Positions 1 to 6,841 of a DNA stretch of 13,981 bases are shown piece by piece. The notes below the pieces were generated by a model. It made no database searches. It was not told where the DNA came from and saw only the letters and a list, made by a program, of their open reading frames with translations. Within the stretch, counting starts at the first letter, position 1; every line of letters starts with the position of its first letter. The translations under genes and the position numbers were made by a program. Source of the stretch: Candidatus Woesearchaeota archaeon (GTDB taxonomy: Archaea; Nanobdellota; Nanobdellia; Woesearchaeales; GW2011-AR4); the NCBI GenBank assembly GCA_016185955.1, contig JACPMQ010000020.1, positions 1 through 13,981 of the forward strand. Direction: 5' to 3'.

Positions 1-10
1 CACTTATACC

Positions 11-27
11 ATCAGTTAAAAACTGAT
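11..27. repeat. Short perfect hairpin at the window edge
   Basis: ATCAGTT (11-17) and AACTGAT (21-27) form a 7-bp stem with an AAA loop. It could be a terminator of a gene lying before the window or a chance AT-rich stem. No coding region could be tied to it. Confidence 0.3.
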
Positions 28-112
28 GAAATATTTGTATTTAACAATTATTATGGATATTAAATTCCTCTCTTATACTTCAATAAATTATTTGTGCTCT
101 CCGCTGTAATTT

Positions 113-261
113 GCCAATTCAGAAAGTTTCACAGAATTGTGATAAACGACCCGAGCAACATGAAATGTTGCGAAGTTGAGTGGTAAGTTAAGGCTCCGCA
201 CAAGCACGACACAAGCACGAATAAGAATTCGCAAAAACCTATCTTAAGGCTTTGTTAGCAG
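113..261 (+). repeat. Unit 1 structured repeat, copy A
   Basis: This stretch matches 9614-9765 (copy B) and, inverted, 13737-13849 (copy C). It contains hairpin 1 (CAATTC 115-120 with GAATTG 134-139) and hairpin 2 (GCAACAT 155-161, loop GAA, ATGTTGC 165-171). It also has the conserved GGCTCCGCACAAGCAC block from about 192 and ends in TGTTAGCAG (253-261), the terminal motif shared by the family. An 11-bp block (ACACAAGCACG) is duplicated in tandem near 200-220. The left terminal arm seen in copy B (CTGCTAACACC then GGGTTTTTGCG) was not found, so this copy looks left-truncated or diverged. The whole of 1-304 carries no credible gene. Confidence 0.8.
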
Positions 262-304
262 TTATATATAACCTAAATTTTTTATAAGGATAAGAATGCA
301 AAAA

Positions 305-1801
305 TTATACTAATGTTTGTGATTTGAAGCATGAGCCACTAACGCCTTGTTTTTGGCTTGCGCCTGGTGGTATTGCTATACCGCATGCTTCAGTAATGTC
401 TTTGCAGAAATCGTTATAAGTTCCAGTAACTGATTGAGTATCACAATAACAACTTCCAGCGCCTTTTCCTCCACAATAAGCCCCTTTGGTTGGTTGTGTT
501 GCAACAGGAGTAGGTGATGGTTGAGACGCTGCTTGTCCCTGAGTCTTTAACTTCCATATTTCAGGGCAATAAAAGGATATATCCTGACAATAATCTCCGG
601 CACCTATGCTTGTGGTATCACAATAACAGAGTACTCCTGATGGATTGAGGCTTTTGTCTGATGCTGTTTTCGAAGCACCGCCACATGAATCTTTGCAGCT
701 AAAAAATTTTTGCGTCCAATTTAAATCTTTTGAAGATTCTGAAGGTTGTGTTGCAACAGGAGTAGGTGATGGTTGAGTGGGGGTGCTTGTGTTGTTGAAC
801 ATGCTTGTGTTGTTGGACGTTTTACATATACTGCTATAATCAGCACAACAGTCTTTTGCTGCAACGCAACCTGCATCACATTGGCATTTCCAATTTGGAT
901 TATAGTTGCCACATTTTCCTTTGCAGCTTAACTCTGTTGAGGGTGTGGGTTGTGTTGCAACAGGAGTAGGTGATGGTGTTTGTGTAGATTGAGTTGATGG
1001 TATTCCATCGCTACATGCATTCTCTAAATAAAAAGAGGTTAAACGACATTTCGAGTAGGATGGACAAGTGTAAAAACAATCGCTTTCTGCATATTGTTTC
1101 CAATCAGCAATAGATTTACAATATGGTGGTCCACCGCTTTCAAAAGATTTCCCGACGACATCTTTAAGACTGAAACTGCAAAAATATTCCGAATTACGAT
1201 AGCGAATAAAACCGTAAGATTTAGGTACAATTGTAAATGTCGCTGCTTTAATTCCCCCTTCAAACTCCTGCACAACAACCTCATTAAGGATTAAAGTAGA
1301 TTTATCCATTGAATAGTAAGAAAGTGCTTCTCCAACCCCTAATACTTTAACAAATTCTGGATAAAAATCAGAACTCAAACGAAAAGTGGCAGTGGCATAT
1401 CCTGTACCATTTGAAGCATTAACATCAACCAGAGTAATTTTATATTTTTTTCCATTAACAAAGTAAGATTTTGATTGTTTAATTAATAAAGTATCCTTAA
1501 TTTCAGCAGTAGCATCTTGCGAAATCGGTGATGGTTGAGACGCTGCTTGTTTTGTTGAACTTAGACTTTTAGCACAAGAGCCTTTTTTTCCAGACTCTGA
1601 AACTCCGGATGGCTTAGGATAACCGCATACTTCTGTTATGTTGCTGCAAAAATCAGGATTTTTATTGTCAATAGCGACTGAATATGGATCACAGTAACAA
1701 TCTGCACCAGATGTTTCTGAGTTTTGACCGCAGTAATTGCCAGAAGATGCTGCTGCATAACCCGTAACCGAAGAATCCTTATCCCTTTTTTTAAAAATCA
1801 T
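305..1801 (-). CDS. Cysteine-rich multi-domain protein with somatomedin-B-like modules
   Basis: This 498-residue protein has no recognised overall family. Residues 293-326 fit the somatomedin-B cysteine pattern: C293-x3-C297, C306-x-C308-x3-C312, then five residues, C318-C319 and C326, with DCCADY before the last Cys. Three related modules (residues 24-76, 369-412, 443-491) keep C-Y-C-D and D-F/Y-C-x6-C, but have Ser where C312 sits and Phe/Tyr where C318 sits. Residues about 100-225 look beta-rich and are unrecognised. Ser/Thr/Pro linkers with the repeated phrase SPTPVATQP separate the domains, and NNTS/NNTST glycosylation-like sequons occur. Such composition is typical of secreted or surface proteins, yet the N-terminus (MIFKKRDKDSS) has no hydrophobic signal segment. 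In frame, a stop lies nine codons upstream, so no longer N-terminus exists in this frame. A TATA-like box on the minus strand lies about 25 bp before the ATG. The function may be extracellular binding; this is inference. Confidence 0.75.
   Translation of the reverse strand: MIFKKRDKDSSVTGYAAASSGNYCGQNSETSGADCYCDPYSVAIDNKNPDFCSNITEVCGYPKPSGVSESGKKGSCAKSLSSTKQAASQPSPISQDATAEIKDTLLIKQSKSYFVNGKKYKITLVDVNASNGTGYATATFRLSSDFYPEFVKVLGVGEALSYYSMDKSTLILNEVVVQEFEGGIKAATFTIVPKSYGFIRYRNSEYFCSFSLKDVVGKSFESGGPPYCKSIADWKQYAESDCFYTCPSYSKCRLTSFYLENACSDGIPSTQSTQTPSPTPVATQPTPSTELSCKGKCGNYNPNWKCQCDAGCVAAKDCCADYSSICKTSNNTSMFNNTSTPTQPSPTPVATQPSESSKDLNWTQKFFSCKDSCGGASKTASDKSLNPSGVLCYCDTTSIGAGDYCQDISFYCPEIWKLKTQGQAASQPSPTPVATQPTKGAYCGGKGAGSCYCDTQSVTGTYNDFCKDITEACGIAIPPGASQKQGVSGSCFKSQTLV
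492..976 (-). repeat. DNA-level duplicated linker module in the cysteine-rich gene
   Basis: A 29-35 bp sequence encoding the SPTPVATQP linker occurs at 492-525, 744-777 and 948-976, almost identical at the nucleotide level. A partial fourth copy at 1527-1550 matches 513-536. Identity including third codon positions suggests recent duplication or gene conversion within the gene. Confidence 0.8.
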
Positions 1802-1819
1802 TTGTAAACCAATATACTC

Positions 1820-1841
1820 TTTTTATACCATATATATAAAT
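1820..1841 (-). promoter_or_regulatory. TATA-like promoter of the cysteine-rich gene
   Basis: On the minus strand GGTATAAAAAG is centred about 25 bp before the ATG at 1801, and a TATATATA tract lies just further upstream. This fits a leaderless archaeal transcript. There is no Shine-Dalgarno-like sequence between it and the ATG. Confidence 0.5.
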
Positions 1842-1940
1842 ATTGTTGTGGTAAAGAATATAGATGCTGTCAACTATATCACGCCTCCAATAAATTTAAA
1901 TGACACTGTTCAAGCCGGACTTTTCGGGCAAACCATCATT

Positions 1941-1973
1941 TTGCAAAAACCCTTTATGTGGTGTTGGCAGTTG
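1941..1973 (-). repeat. Isolated terminal fragment of unit 1
   Basis: Read on the minus strand, this segment aligns with the left end of copy B (9567-9598): AACTGYYAACACCACATAAA followed by GGGTTTTTGC and a variable base before AA. Only two differences are apparent over about 32 bp. The interior hairpins of unit 1 are not recognisable on either side, so this is a terminus without its body. It lies in the 220-bp spacer between the cysteine-rich gene and ValRS, not inside a conserved gene. Confidence 0.75.
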
Positions 1974-1985
1974 CAATACCACGCA

Positions 1986-1997
1986 AACTTTAAAAAC
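1986..1997 (+). promoter_or_regulatory. TATA-like promoter of valS
   Basis: AAACTTTAAAAA is centred about 30 bp before the ATG at 2022, the same geometry as at spt5, rpl11 and dtdA in this window. It supports 2022 as the ValRS start rather than the earlier in-frame GTG at 1848. Confidence 0.45.
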
Positions 1998-2021
1998 AAG
2001 CCTTTTTTCTTCAAAGGCATT

Positions 2022-4460
2022 ATGGAAAAACAATACAACGCAAAAGAATCAGAAGAAAAATGGATGGAATTCTGGGAAAAAGAAAACATTTACAAATTTG
2101 ATGCAAACAGCAAATCAGAAATTTATTCCATAGACACTCCTCCTCCCACAGTCAGCGGAAAAATGCACTTGGGGCACTCTTTTTCTTACTCGCAGCAGGA
2201 TTTTATTGCGCGCTTTCAGAGAATGTCGGGAAAAAATGTTTTTTACCCTTTCGGAACTGATGCTAATGGGCTGGCAACAGAAAGGATGATAGAAAAGATG
2301 AAAAACGTTAAAGGGCAGTTTATGAAAAGAAGCGATTTTGTTGAATTGTGCCTGAAAACTTTAGAGGAAATAAGGGCTGATTTTGTTTATGACTGGAAAA
2401 GAATAGGCATAAGCGCGGATTTTAATATTTTTTACACGACAATTGACAGGCATTCGCAAAAAATATCGCAAAAATCGTTCTTGCAGTTATATAAAATGGG
2501 AAGAATTTACAAGAAAAAAGCTCCGTTTATATGGTGTCCTGAATGCCAGACAGCTATTGCGCAAGTGGAGATGAAAGACAGCGAAAGGCAAAGCAATCTT
2601 GTTTACATGAAATTTGACACAACATTAAATGAGCAAATAACAATAGCTACAACAAGGCCGGAATTGCTGCCATCTTGCGTTGCCATTCATATAAATCCAG
2701 ACGATAAAAGATATAAAAAATTTATTGGGGCAAAGGCAATAATTCCTTTTTTAAATAGGGAAGTCAAAATAACCGCAAATAAGGATGTTGATATGGAATT
2801 TGGCTCTGGAATTGTGTATCACTGCACTTTTGGAGACATGGACGATGTAAGATGGATGGAAGAATATAATATTGAGCCAATTGAAATACTAAACAAAAAC
2901 GGAACTTTGAATGAGAAAGCTGGAAGATTTAAGGGCTTGTATGTCAAGGAAGCCAGAAAAGCTGTGATAAAAGCGCTTGAAGAAGAAAAAAGAATAGCCA
3001 AAACAGAATCTATAAAGCATGTTGTCAATGTGCATGAAAGATGCGACACAGATATTGAAATCTTAACAACAGAGCAGTGGTTTATAAAATACCTTGACTT
3101 AAAAGATGATTTCATAAAATTTGGCAGAAAAATTAAATGGTATCCGGAGCATATGCGCATTAGATATGAAAACTGGATTCATGGCTTAAAATGGGACTGC
3201 AACATAAGCAGGCAGCGCCATTTTGGAATACCAATACCCTTATGGTATTGCAAAAAATGCTCTGAAATTATTCTTGCAGAGGAAAAGCAATTGCCCGTTG
3301 ATCCTTTAACAGACAAGCCATTAAGCAACTGCAAGTGCAGTTCAAATGAATTTATTGCTGAAAAAGATGTTTTGGACACATGGGCTACATCTTCATTAAC
3401 CCCAGACATTGCAATCGAGCTGTTTAATGACAAGGAGCAAAAAAAATTATTTCCAATGAGCTTAAGGCCTCAGGCGCATGACATAATCACATTCTGGCTT
3501 TTTAATACAGTAGTAAAAAGCTATTTCCACCATAAAAATATACCATGGAAAGAGGTCATGATATCAGGATGGGCTTTAGATCCGCATGGCAAAAAAATGA
3601 GCAAGAGCAAAGGCAATGTGATTGAGCCAAGAGAAATGATTTCAAAATATTCAGCGGATGCGTTAAGATTCTGGGCAGCAGGCTCAAGATTAGGAGATGA
3701 TCTTCCTTTTCAGGAGAAGGACCTTGTGACAGGCCAGAAATTCACCACAAAAATATGGAATGCCTCAAAGTTTGCTTTCATGCATCTTTCAGACTATAAC
3801 AAAGATGATAAAGAAAATAAAAAAGAAAAGCAAAAGGAAAAGCCAAAAAAAATTGAGCTTATGGACAGATGGATTTTGTCAAAAATAAGCAGGCTTGCAA
3901 AAGAATGCACTGAAAATTTAATGAATTATGAATATTCGCACACAAAGCTCGCAACTGAAACATTTTTCTGGCACACTTTTTGCGATAATTACCTTGAGAT
4001 AATTAAAGACAGGCTTTACAATTCTGAAAAAAGAGGCATTAGCCCAAAAATATCTGCGCAATATGGGTTATACCATTCCTTACTAACAATAATAAAGCTA
4101 ATGGCTCCTATAACTCCTTTCATAACAGAAGAGCTTTATCAGCTTTATTATAAAAAGCATGAGAAAATTAAAAGCATTCATATTGCAGATTGGCCATCTA
4201 TTAGCTTAATAGACGAAAATGCAGAAAAGGTAGGCGATTTTTTTGTTCATATTTTGCAGCAAGTAAGAAAAGTAAAATCAGAAAGCAATATGTCATTAAA
4301 AAAGCCGATTAAAAAAATCACGGCAAAAGGCAGAATACCAAAAGAGAATTTTGAAGAAATCAAAGAAGACTTAATCGCAACAACAAATGCAGAAGAGATT
4401 GTTTTTGAGCAATTGGATGAAAAATCCGATAAAGAATATGATGCGATAGTTGAAATGTAA
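2022..4460 (+). CDS. valS: Valyl-tRNA synthetase
   Basis: Class I aminoacyl-tRNA synthetase that charges tRNA-Val with valine. From the ATG at 2022 it is 812 residues, somewhat shorter than typical archaeal ValRS. The HIGH motif is HLGH at 49-52, after PPPTVSGKM. The Zn-ribbon CPEC is at 172-175 within WCPECQTAIAQVE, and the editing-domain TTRPE is at 210-214. A second ribbon is formed by C410/C413 and C437/C439, followed by DTWATSSLTPDI, a phrase typical of archaeal ValRS. KMSKS is at 525-529. The C-terminal part is the helical anticodon-binding region. The frame stays open upstream to a GTG at 1848. Those 58 extra residues precede the recognisable start (MEKQYNAKESEEKW), cover the repeat terminus at 1941-1973 and have no aminoacyl-tRNA synthetase character, so that start is rejected. 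The gene converges with the HTH regulator across two hairpins. Confidence 0.96.
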   Translation: MEKQYNAKESEEKWMEFWEKENIYKFDANSKSEIYSIDTPPPTVSGKMHLGHSFSYSQQDFIARFQRMSGKNVFYPFGTDANGLATERMIEKMKNVKGQFMKRSDFVELCLKTLEEIRADFVYDWKRIGISADFNIFYTTIDRHSQKISQKSFLQLYKMGRIYKKKAPFIWCPECQTAIAQVEMKDSERQSNLVYMKFDTTLNEQITIATTRPELLPSCVAIHINPDDKRYKKFIGAKAIIPFLNREVKITANKDVDMEFGSGIVYHCTFGDMDDVRWMEEYNIEPIEILNKNGTLNEKAGRFKGLYVKEARKAVIKALEEEKRIAKTESIKHVVNVHERCDTDIEILTTEQWFIKYLDLKDDFIKFGRKIKWYPEHMRIRYENWIHGLKWDCNISRQRHFGIPIPLWYCKKCSEIILAEEKQLPVDPLTDKPLSNCKCSSNEFIAEKDVLDTWATSSLTPDIAIELFNDKEQKKLFPMSLRPQAHDIITFWLFNTVVKSYFHHKNIPWKEVMISGWALDPHGKKMSKSKGNVIEPREMISKYSADALRFWAAGSRLGDDLPFQEKDLVTGQKFTTKIWNASKFAFMHLSDYNKDDKENKKEKQKEKPKKIELMDRWILSKISRLAKECTENLMNYEYSHTKLATETFFWHTFCDNYLEIIKDRLYNSEKRGISPKISAQYGLYHSLLTIIKLMAPITPFITEELYQLYYKKHEKIKSIHIADWPSISLIDENAEKVGDFFVHILQQVRKVKSESNMSLKKPIKKITAKGRIPKENFEEIKEDLIATTNAEEIVFEQLDEKSDKEYDAIVEM

Positions 4461-4493
4461 AAATTCCGCCATTCTATGAATGGCGGAATTTTT
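4459..4493. terminator. Strong hairpin terminator after valS
   Basis: AAAAATTCCGCCATTC (4459-4474) and its exact complement (4478-4493) form a 16-bp perfect stem with a TAT loop, starting inside the valS stop codon. The A-run before and T-run after the GC core would give a U-tract on either strand, so it could work in both directions. Confidence 0.75.
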
Positions 4494-4539
4494 ACCGACG
4501 CGGTTTACGAGCCTTGCGGTTTACCCATTAATCGCCACT

Positions 4540-4579
4540 GCAAAAATTCCACCGCTCTTAAGAGCGGTGGAATTTTTGC
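4540..4579. terminator. 40-bp perfect palindrome, second convergent terminator
   Basis: GCAAAAATTCCACCGCTCTT is followed directly by its exact reverse complement, making a 40-bp palindrome centred between 4559 and 4560. It abuts the stop codon of the minus-strand HTH gene (4581-4583). Its arm AAAAATTCCRCC is shared with the hairpin at 4459-4493. A T-run flanks the GC core on each strand, which fits bidirectional termination between convergent genes. Confidence 0.75.
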
Positions 4580-4580
4580 G

Positions 4581-5444
4581 TTAAAACTCTTTCAGGAATT
4601 TTATCAGTTGATTTGCCTTCTCAAATTCAAGGAATTCCTTTTTAGTCACTGCCGGAATATTTTTAGGCTTTTTTTTCTTAAAAATAACCAAGTTATCAGC
4701 GTCGAGCAGCTTTGAGAGCGAAGAAAAGTCTGGTTTGGTTTTATCCCCAACTTCAGTAAGTATAATCTCATTGTCTTTTTTTGCTATTATATCAAACGGG
4801 CTTTTATTTGTGTCAGAAGCCTCGAAGCCCAACTCATTGTATTTTTTTGAAAGCTCGGAACTGCATTTACTGCTTATCTTTCTTTTTTCAGAAAATATGC
4901 TCATTTCATTAAAAACATGGTTTCCAAAAAGGTTATGGATTTTCATGGCTTTGCCTATTGTTATTTCTGAGTTTCCTTTTTCATACTGGTATATCATTTT
5001 GCTTGTAACTCCAACTTTTTTTGATAGGGAGTTTAATGAATATCCCCGCTCCTCTCTTTTCTTTTTTAGCTTATTGCCGTCTATTGAAACAGTAAAGCCC
5101 GCTTGCGTTCTCTTTACAAAAGGAAATTTTTGATTCAGCGAATTGGCAAATGTATTAAAATTGAAAGTATAAAGCTCAAATCTTGCGTATAGCACATTGT
5201 CCTGCAGCTTGTCTCCTGCTTTTTCTGCAATTATACATGGAACAGCCCCTAAATAAGAAGAAACCGTAAGCATTTCGCCTGCATATTCGCTGCTTATTGA
5301 ATTGGCATCTTCAAGCGCTTTTATAAGAAGGATTACATCTCCTTTTCTTGCAAGCACATCAAAACAGCTTCTTGCAAGCTTCTTAACAGTAAACCCTTCT
5401 TTAAGCAATAATATTCCTAATTTGTCGATAAGGATGCTTTTCAT
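4581..5444 (-). CDS. Archaeal HTH transcriptional regulator, COG1395-like
   Basis: This 287-residue protein resembles the archaeal family of predicted transcriptional regulators with a central Cro/C1-type helix-turn-helix (COG1395/MJ1164-like, from memory). The HTH spans about 123-175: KLKKKREERGYSLNSLSKKVGVT, in pieces, leads into the recognition helix SKMIYQYEKG. The flanks look like an internal duplication. Residues 27-48 (CFDVLARKGDVILLIKALED) and 216-235 (PFDIIAKKDNEIILTEVGD) share an F-D-x-[IL]-A-[RK]-K core followed by a hydrophobic strand. Each continues into a long alpha/beta segment. This suggests DNA binding flanked by two copies of one fold. The target is unknown. The gene is divergent from cmk, with separate TATA-like boxes for each, and its 3' end converges with valS. 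Confidence 0.8.
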   Translation of the reverse strand: MKSILIDKLGILLLKEGFTVKKLARSCFDVLARKGDVILLIKALEDANSISSEYAGEMLTVSSYLGAVPCIIAEKAGDKLQDNVLYARFELYTFNFNTFANSLNQKFPFVKRTQAGFTVSIDGNKLKKKREERGYSLNSLSKKVGVTSKMIYQYEKGNSEITIGKAMKIHNLFGNHVFNEMSIFSEKRKISSKCSSELSKKYNELGFEASDTNKSPFDIIAKKDNEIILTEVGDKTKPDFSSLSKLLDADNLVIFKKKKPKNIPAVTKKEFLEFEKANQLIKFLKEF

Positions 5445-5467
5445 AGATTATAGACCAAATAAAATCC

Positions 5468-5477
5468 CTATATATAT
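5468..5477 (-). promoter_or_regulatory. TATA-like promoter of the HTH regulator
   Basis: CTATATATAT (plus-strand reading) is centred about 28 bp from the ATG at 5444. It forms one half of the 98-bp divergent region shared with cmk and fits leaderless transcription. Confidence 0.5.
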
Positions 5478-5507
5478 GTTTCTGTGGTTTTATCGGTTTT
5501 ATCAGAA

Positions 5508-5519
5508 AATTTATAAGCC
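5508..5519 (+). promoter_or_regulatory. TATA-like promoter of cmk
   Basis: AATTTATAAGCC is centred about 30 bp before the cmk ATG at 5543. No Shine-Dalgarno-like sequence lies directly before that ATG. Confidence 0.5.
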
Positions 5520-5542
5520 AGCGTTTTTTACCGCAAATTGCT

Positions 5543-6082
5543 ATGAGGATTGCAATATCGGGCAAAGCAGGCTCTGGAAAAAGCACTGTAGCTAATAAGC
5601 TCGCAAAAAAATTAGGGCTTAAGCATTACTCAATAGGCGACTTAATGAGGCAGATTGCAAAAGAAAGAAAAGTTTCATTGCTTCATCTCAGCAAGATAGC
5701 AGAAAAAGACACTTCCATAGACAAGGAACTGGACAAAAAGCAAATACAACTAAAAGATAACGATGATTTTGTTATAGATGGGAGATTGTCTGCATTTTTC
5801 ATACCAAACGCTGACCTTAAAGTTTTTTTGGAGTGTGATAATAAGGTGAGGGTAGAAAGGGTTATGAAAGATAACAGAGGGGAGGAAAAGAGCAAGGACA
5901 TAACAAGCTTAGCAGCAAAAATAAAGCAGAGAGAAATAAGCGAAAGAAAAAGATATAAAGAGCTGTATAATGCAGATTATTACGACAAAAATCTCTACGA
6001 TTTAATGATTGACACAACAAACCTGACACCAGATGAAGTTGTGGAAGAGATAATAAATTCAATAAATGTAAATGAGAAATAA
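5543..6082 (+). CDS. cmk: Cytidylate kinase, archaeal type
   Basis: This 179-residue nucleoside monophosphate kinase phosphorylates CMP/dCMP with ATP in pyrimidine salvage. The P-loop GKAGSGKST (7-15) sits directly at the N-terminus (MRIAISGKAG). HYSIGDLMRQIA (29-40) is the NMP-binding entry, DGRLSAF (79-85) is the archaeal-family substrate motif, and the Arg/Lys-rich ISERKRYKELY (132-142) is the lid region. Length and motif order match the archaeal CmkB-type family (COG1102). The TAA stop lies within a three-copy 14-bp tandem repeat, and the FKBP gene starts 33 bp further on, so the two are probably co-transcribed. Confidence 0.9.
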   Translation: MRIAISGKAGSGKSTVANKLAKKLGLKHYSIGDLMRQIAKERKVSLLHLSKIAEKDTSIDKELDKKQIQLKDNDDFVIDGRLSAFFIPNADLKVFLECDNKVRVERVMKDNRGEEKSKDITSLAAKIKQREISERKRYKELYNADYYDKNLYDLMIDTTNLTPDEVVEEIINSINVNEK

Positions 6083-6113
6083 GGCATGAGAAATAAGGCA
6101 TGAAAAGCAAGGC
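6072..6113 (+). repeat. 14-bp tandem repeat between cmk and the FKBP gene
   Basis: ATGAGAAATAAGGC occurs at 6072-6085 and 6086-6099, followed by a diverged third copy (ATGAAAAGCAAGGC, 6100-6113) that ends two bases before the FKBP ATG. The first copy holds the cmk stop codon. Each copy carries an ATG, and the second one could be read as a five-codon ORF ending TGA. Confidence 0.85.
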
Positions 6114-6115
6114 AA

Positions 6116-6793
6116 ATGGAAAAAATAGAAAAATATGATTTTGTGGAGCTTGAATATACGGGAAAGCTGAAAGATGAAAACATAGTTTTTGATACAACAA
6201 ATAAAGATATTGCAAAGGAAAATAGCCTGCATAGCCATAATAGTTATGCTCCTGTGGTAATATGCATTGGAGAAAATCAAATACTTTTAGGGCTTGACAA
6301 AAATTTAGAAGGCAAGGAAATAGGGAAGGAATATACTATAGAAGTAAAGCCGCATGAAGCTTACGGAAACAAAAATCCGAAGCTTATACAGCTAATTCCT
6401 ACAAATAAATTCAGGCAGCAAAATATACAGCCCATGCCCGGAATGCAAGTAAACATAGACAGCCTTATTGGGATAATAAAAACAGTAAGCGGAGGCAGAA
6501 CACTTGTGGATTTTAATCACCCATTAGCCGGAAAAGAGCTAGTGTATATTGTTAAAGCTAACCGCAAAGTGACAGATGATAAAGAAAGAATTGTTGGTTA
6601 TTTAAAGTTAAGCCTCGGCATAAATGATGCAAAGGATATGGATGTGCAAATAGAGCAGGACACTGCCAAAATTAGCTTAAATGAAGAACTGCCAAAAGAA
6701 GCGCAGGAAGAGCTAAGCAAAAAAATAAGAGAGCTTATTAAAAACATTAAAAATGTTGAATTTCATGCTAAAAAAGGCTCAAAAAACAAATAA
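6116..6793 (+). CDS. Long archaeal FKBP-type peptidyl-prolyl isomerase (SlyD-like)
   Basis: This 225-residue protein belongs to the FKBP class that isomerises prolyl peptide bonds and acts as a chaperone. The FKBP half-domains lie at about 1-85 (YDFVELEYTGKLKD, FDTT at 25-28, LLGLDKNLEGKEIG at 57-70, then EAYG) and about 129-150 (TLVDFNHPLAGKELVY). An insert-in-flap domain sits between them (about 86-128, with PMPGM). This is the SlyD arrangement. The C-terminal region (about 151-225) is an extra domain like that in long archaeal FKBPs and ends in a basic tail. It is predicted to be cytosolic, since no signal or membrane segment is visible. It follows cmk closely and ends one base before the ftsZ TATA box. 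Confidence 0.88.
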   Translation: MEKIEKYDFVELEYTGKLKDENIVFDTTNKDIAKENSLHSHNSYAPVVICIGENQILLGLDKNLEGKEIGKEYTIEVKPHEAYGNKNPKLIQLIPTNKFRQQNIQPMPGMQVNIDSLIGIIKTVSGGRTLVDFNHPLAGKELVYIVKANRKVTDDKERIVGYLKLSLGINDAKDMDVQIEQDTAKISLNEELPKEAQEELSKKIRELIKNIKNVEFHAKKGSKNK

Positions 6794-6802
6794 TTTTATA
6801 TA
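6794..6802 (+). promoter_or_regulatory. TATA-like promoter of ftsZ
   Basis: TTTTATATA begins immediately after the FKBP stop and lies about 43 bp before the ftsZ ATG. This predicts a leader of roughly 16 nt, unlike the other genes here that look leaderless. Confidence 0.5.
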
Positions 6803-6841
6803 GGAGTATGGAAGAATTAGGGGTGTAAAAGGGTTAATACC

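Noticed and set aside
1094..1294. Plus-strand ORF opposite the cysteine-rich gene
   Set aside because: It is fully antisense to a longer ORF with clear domain structure, and has no start signal or family resemblance.
1848..2021. 58-residue N-terminal extension of ValRS from GTG 1848
   Set aside because: It has no ValRS-family character, overlaps a repeat terminus and lacks a suitably placed promoter; the start at 2022 is better supported.
4476..4715. 79-codon plus-strand ORF after valS
   Set aside because: It runs through both terminator hairpins and then lies antisense to the HTH gene; the protein has no recognisable feature.
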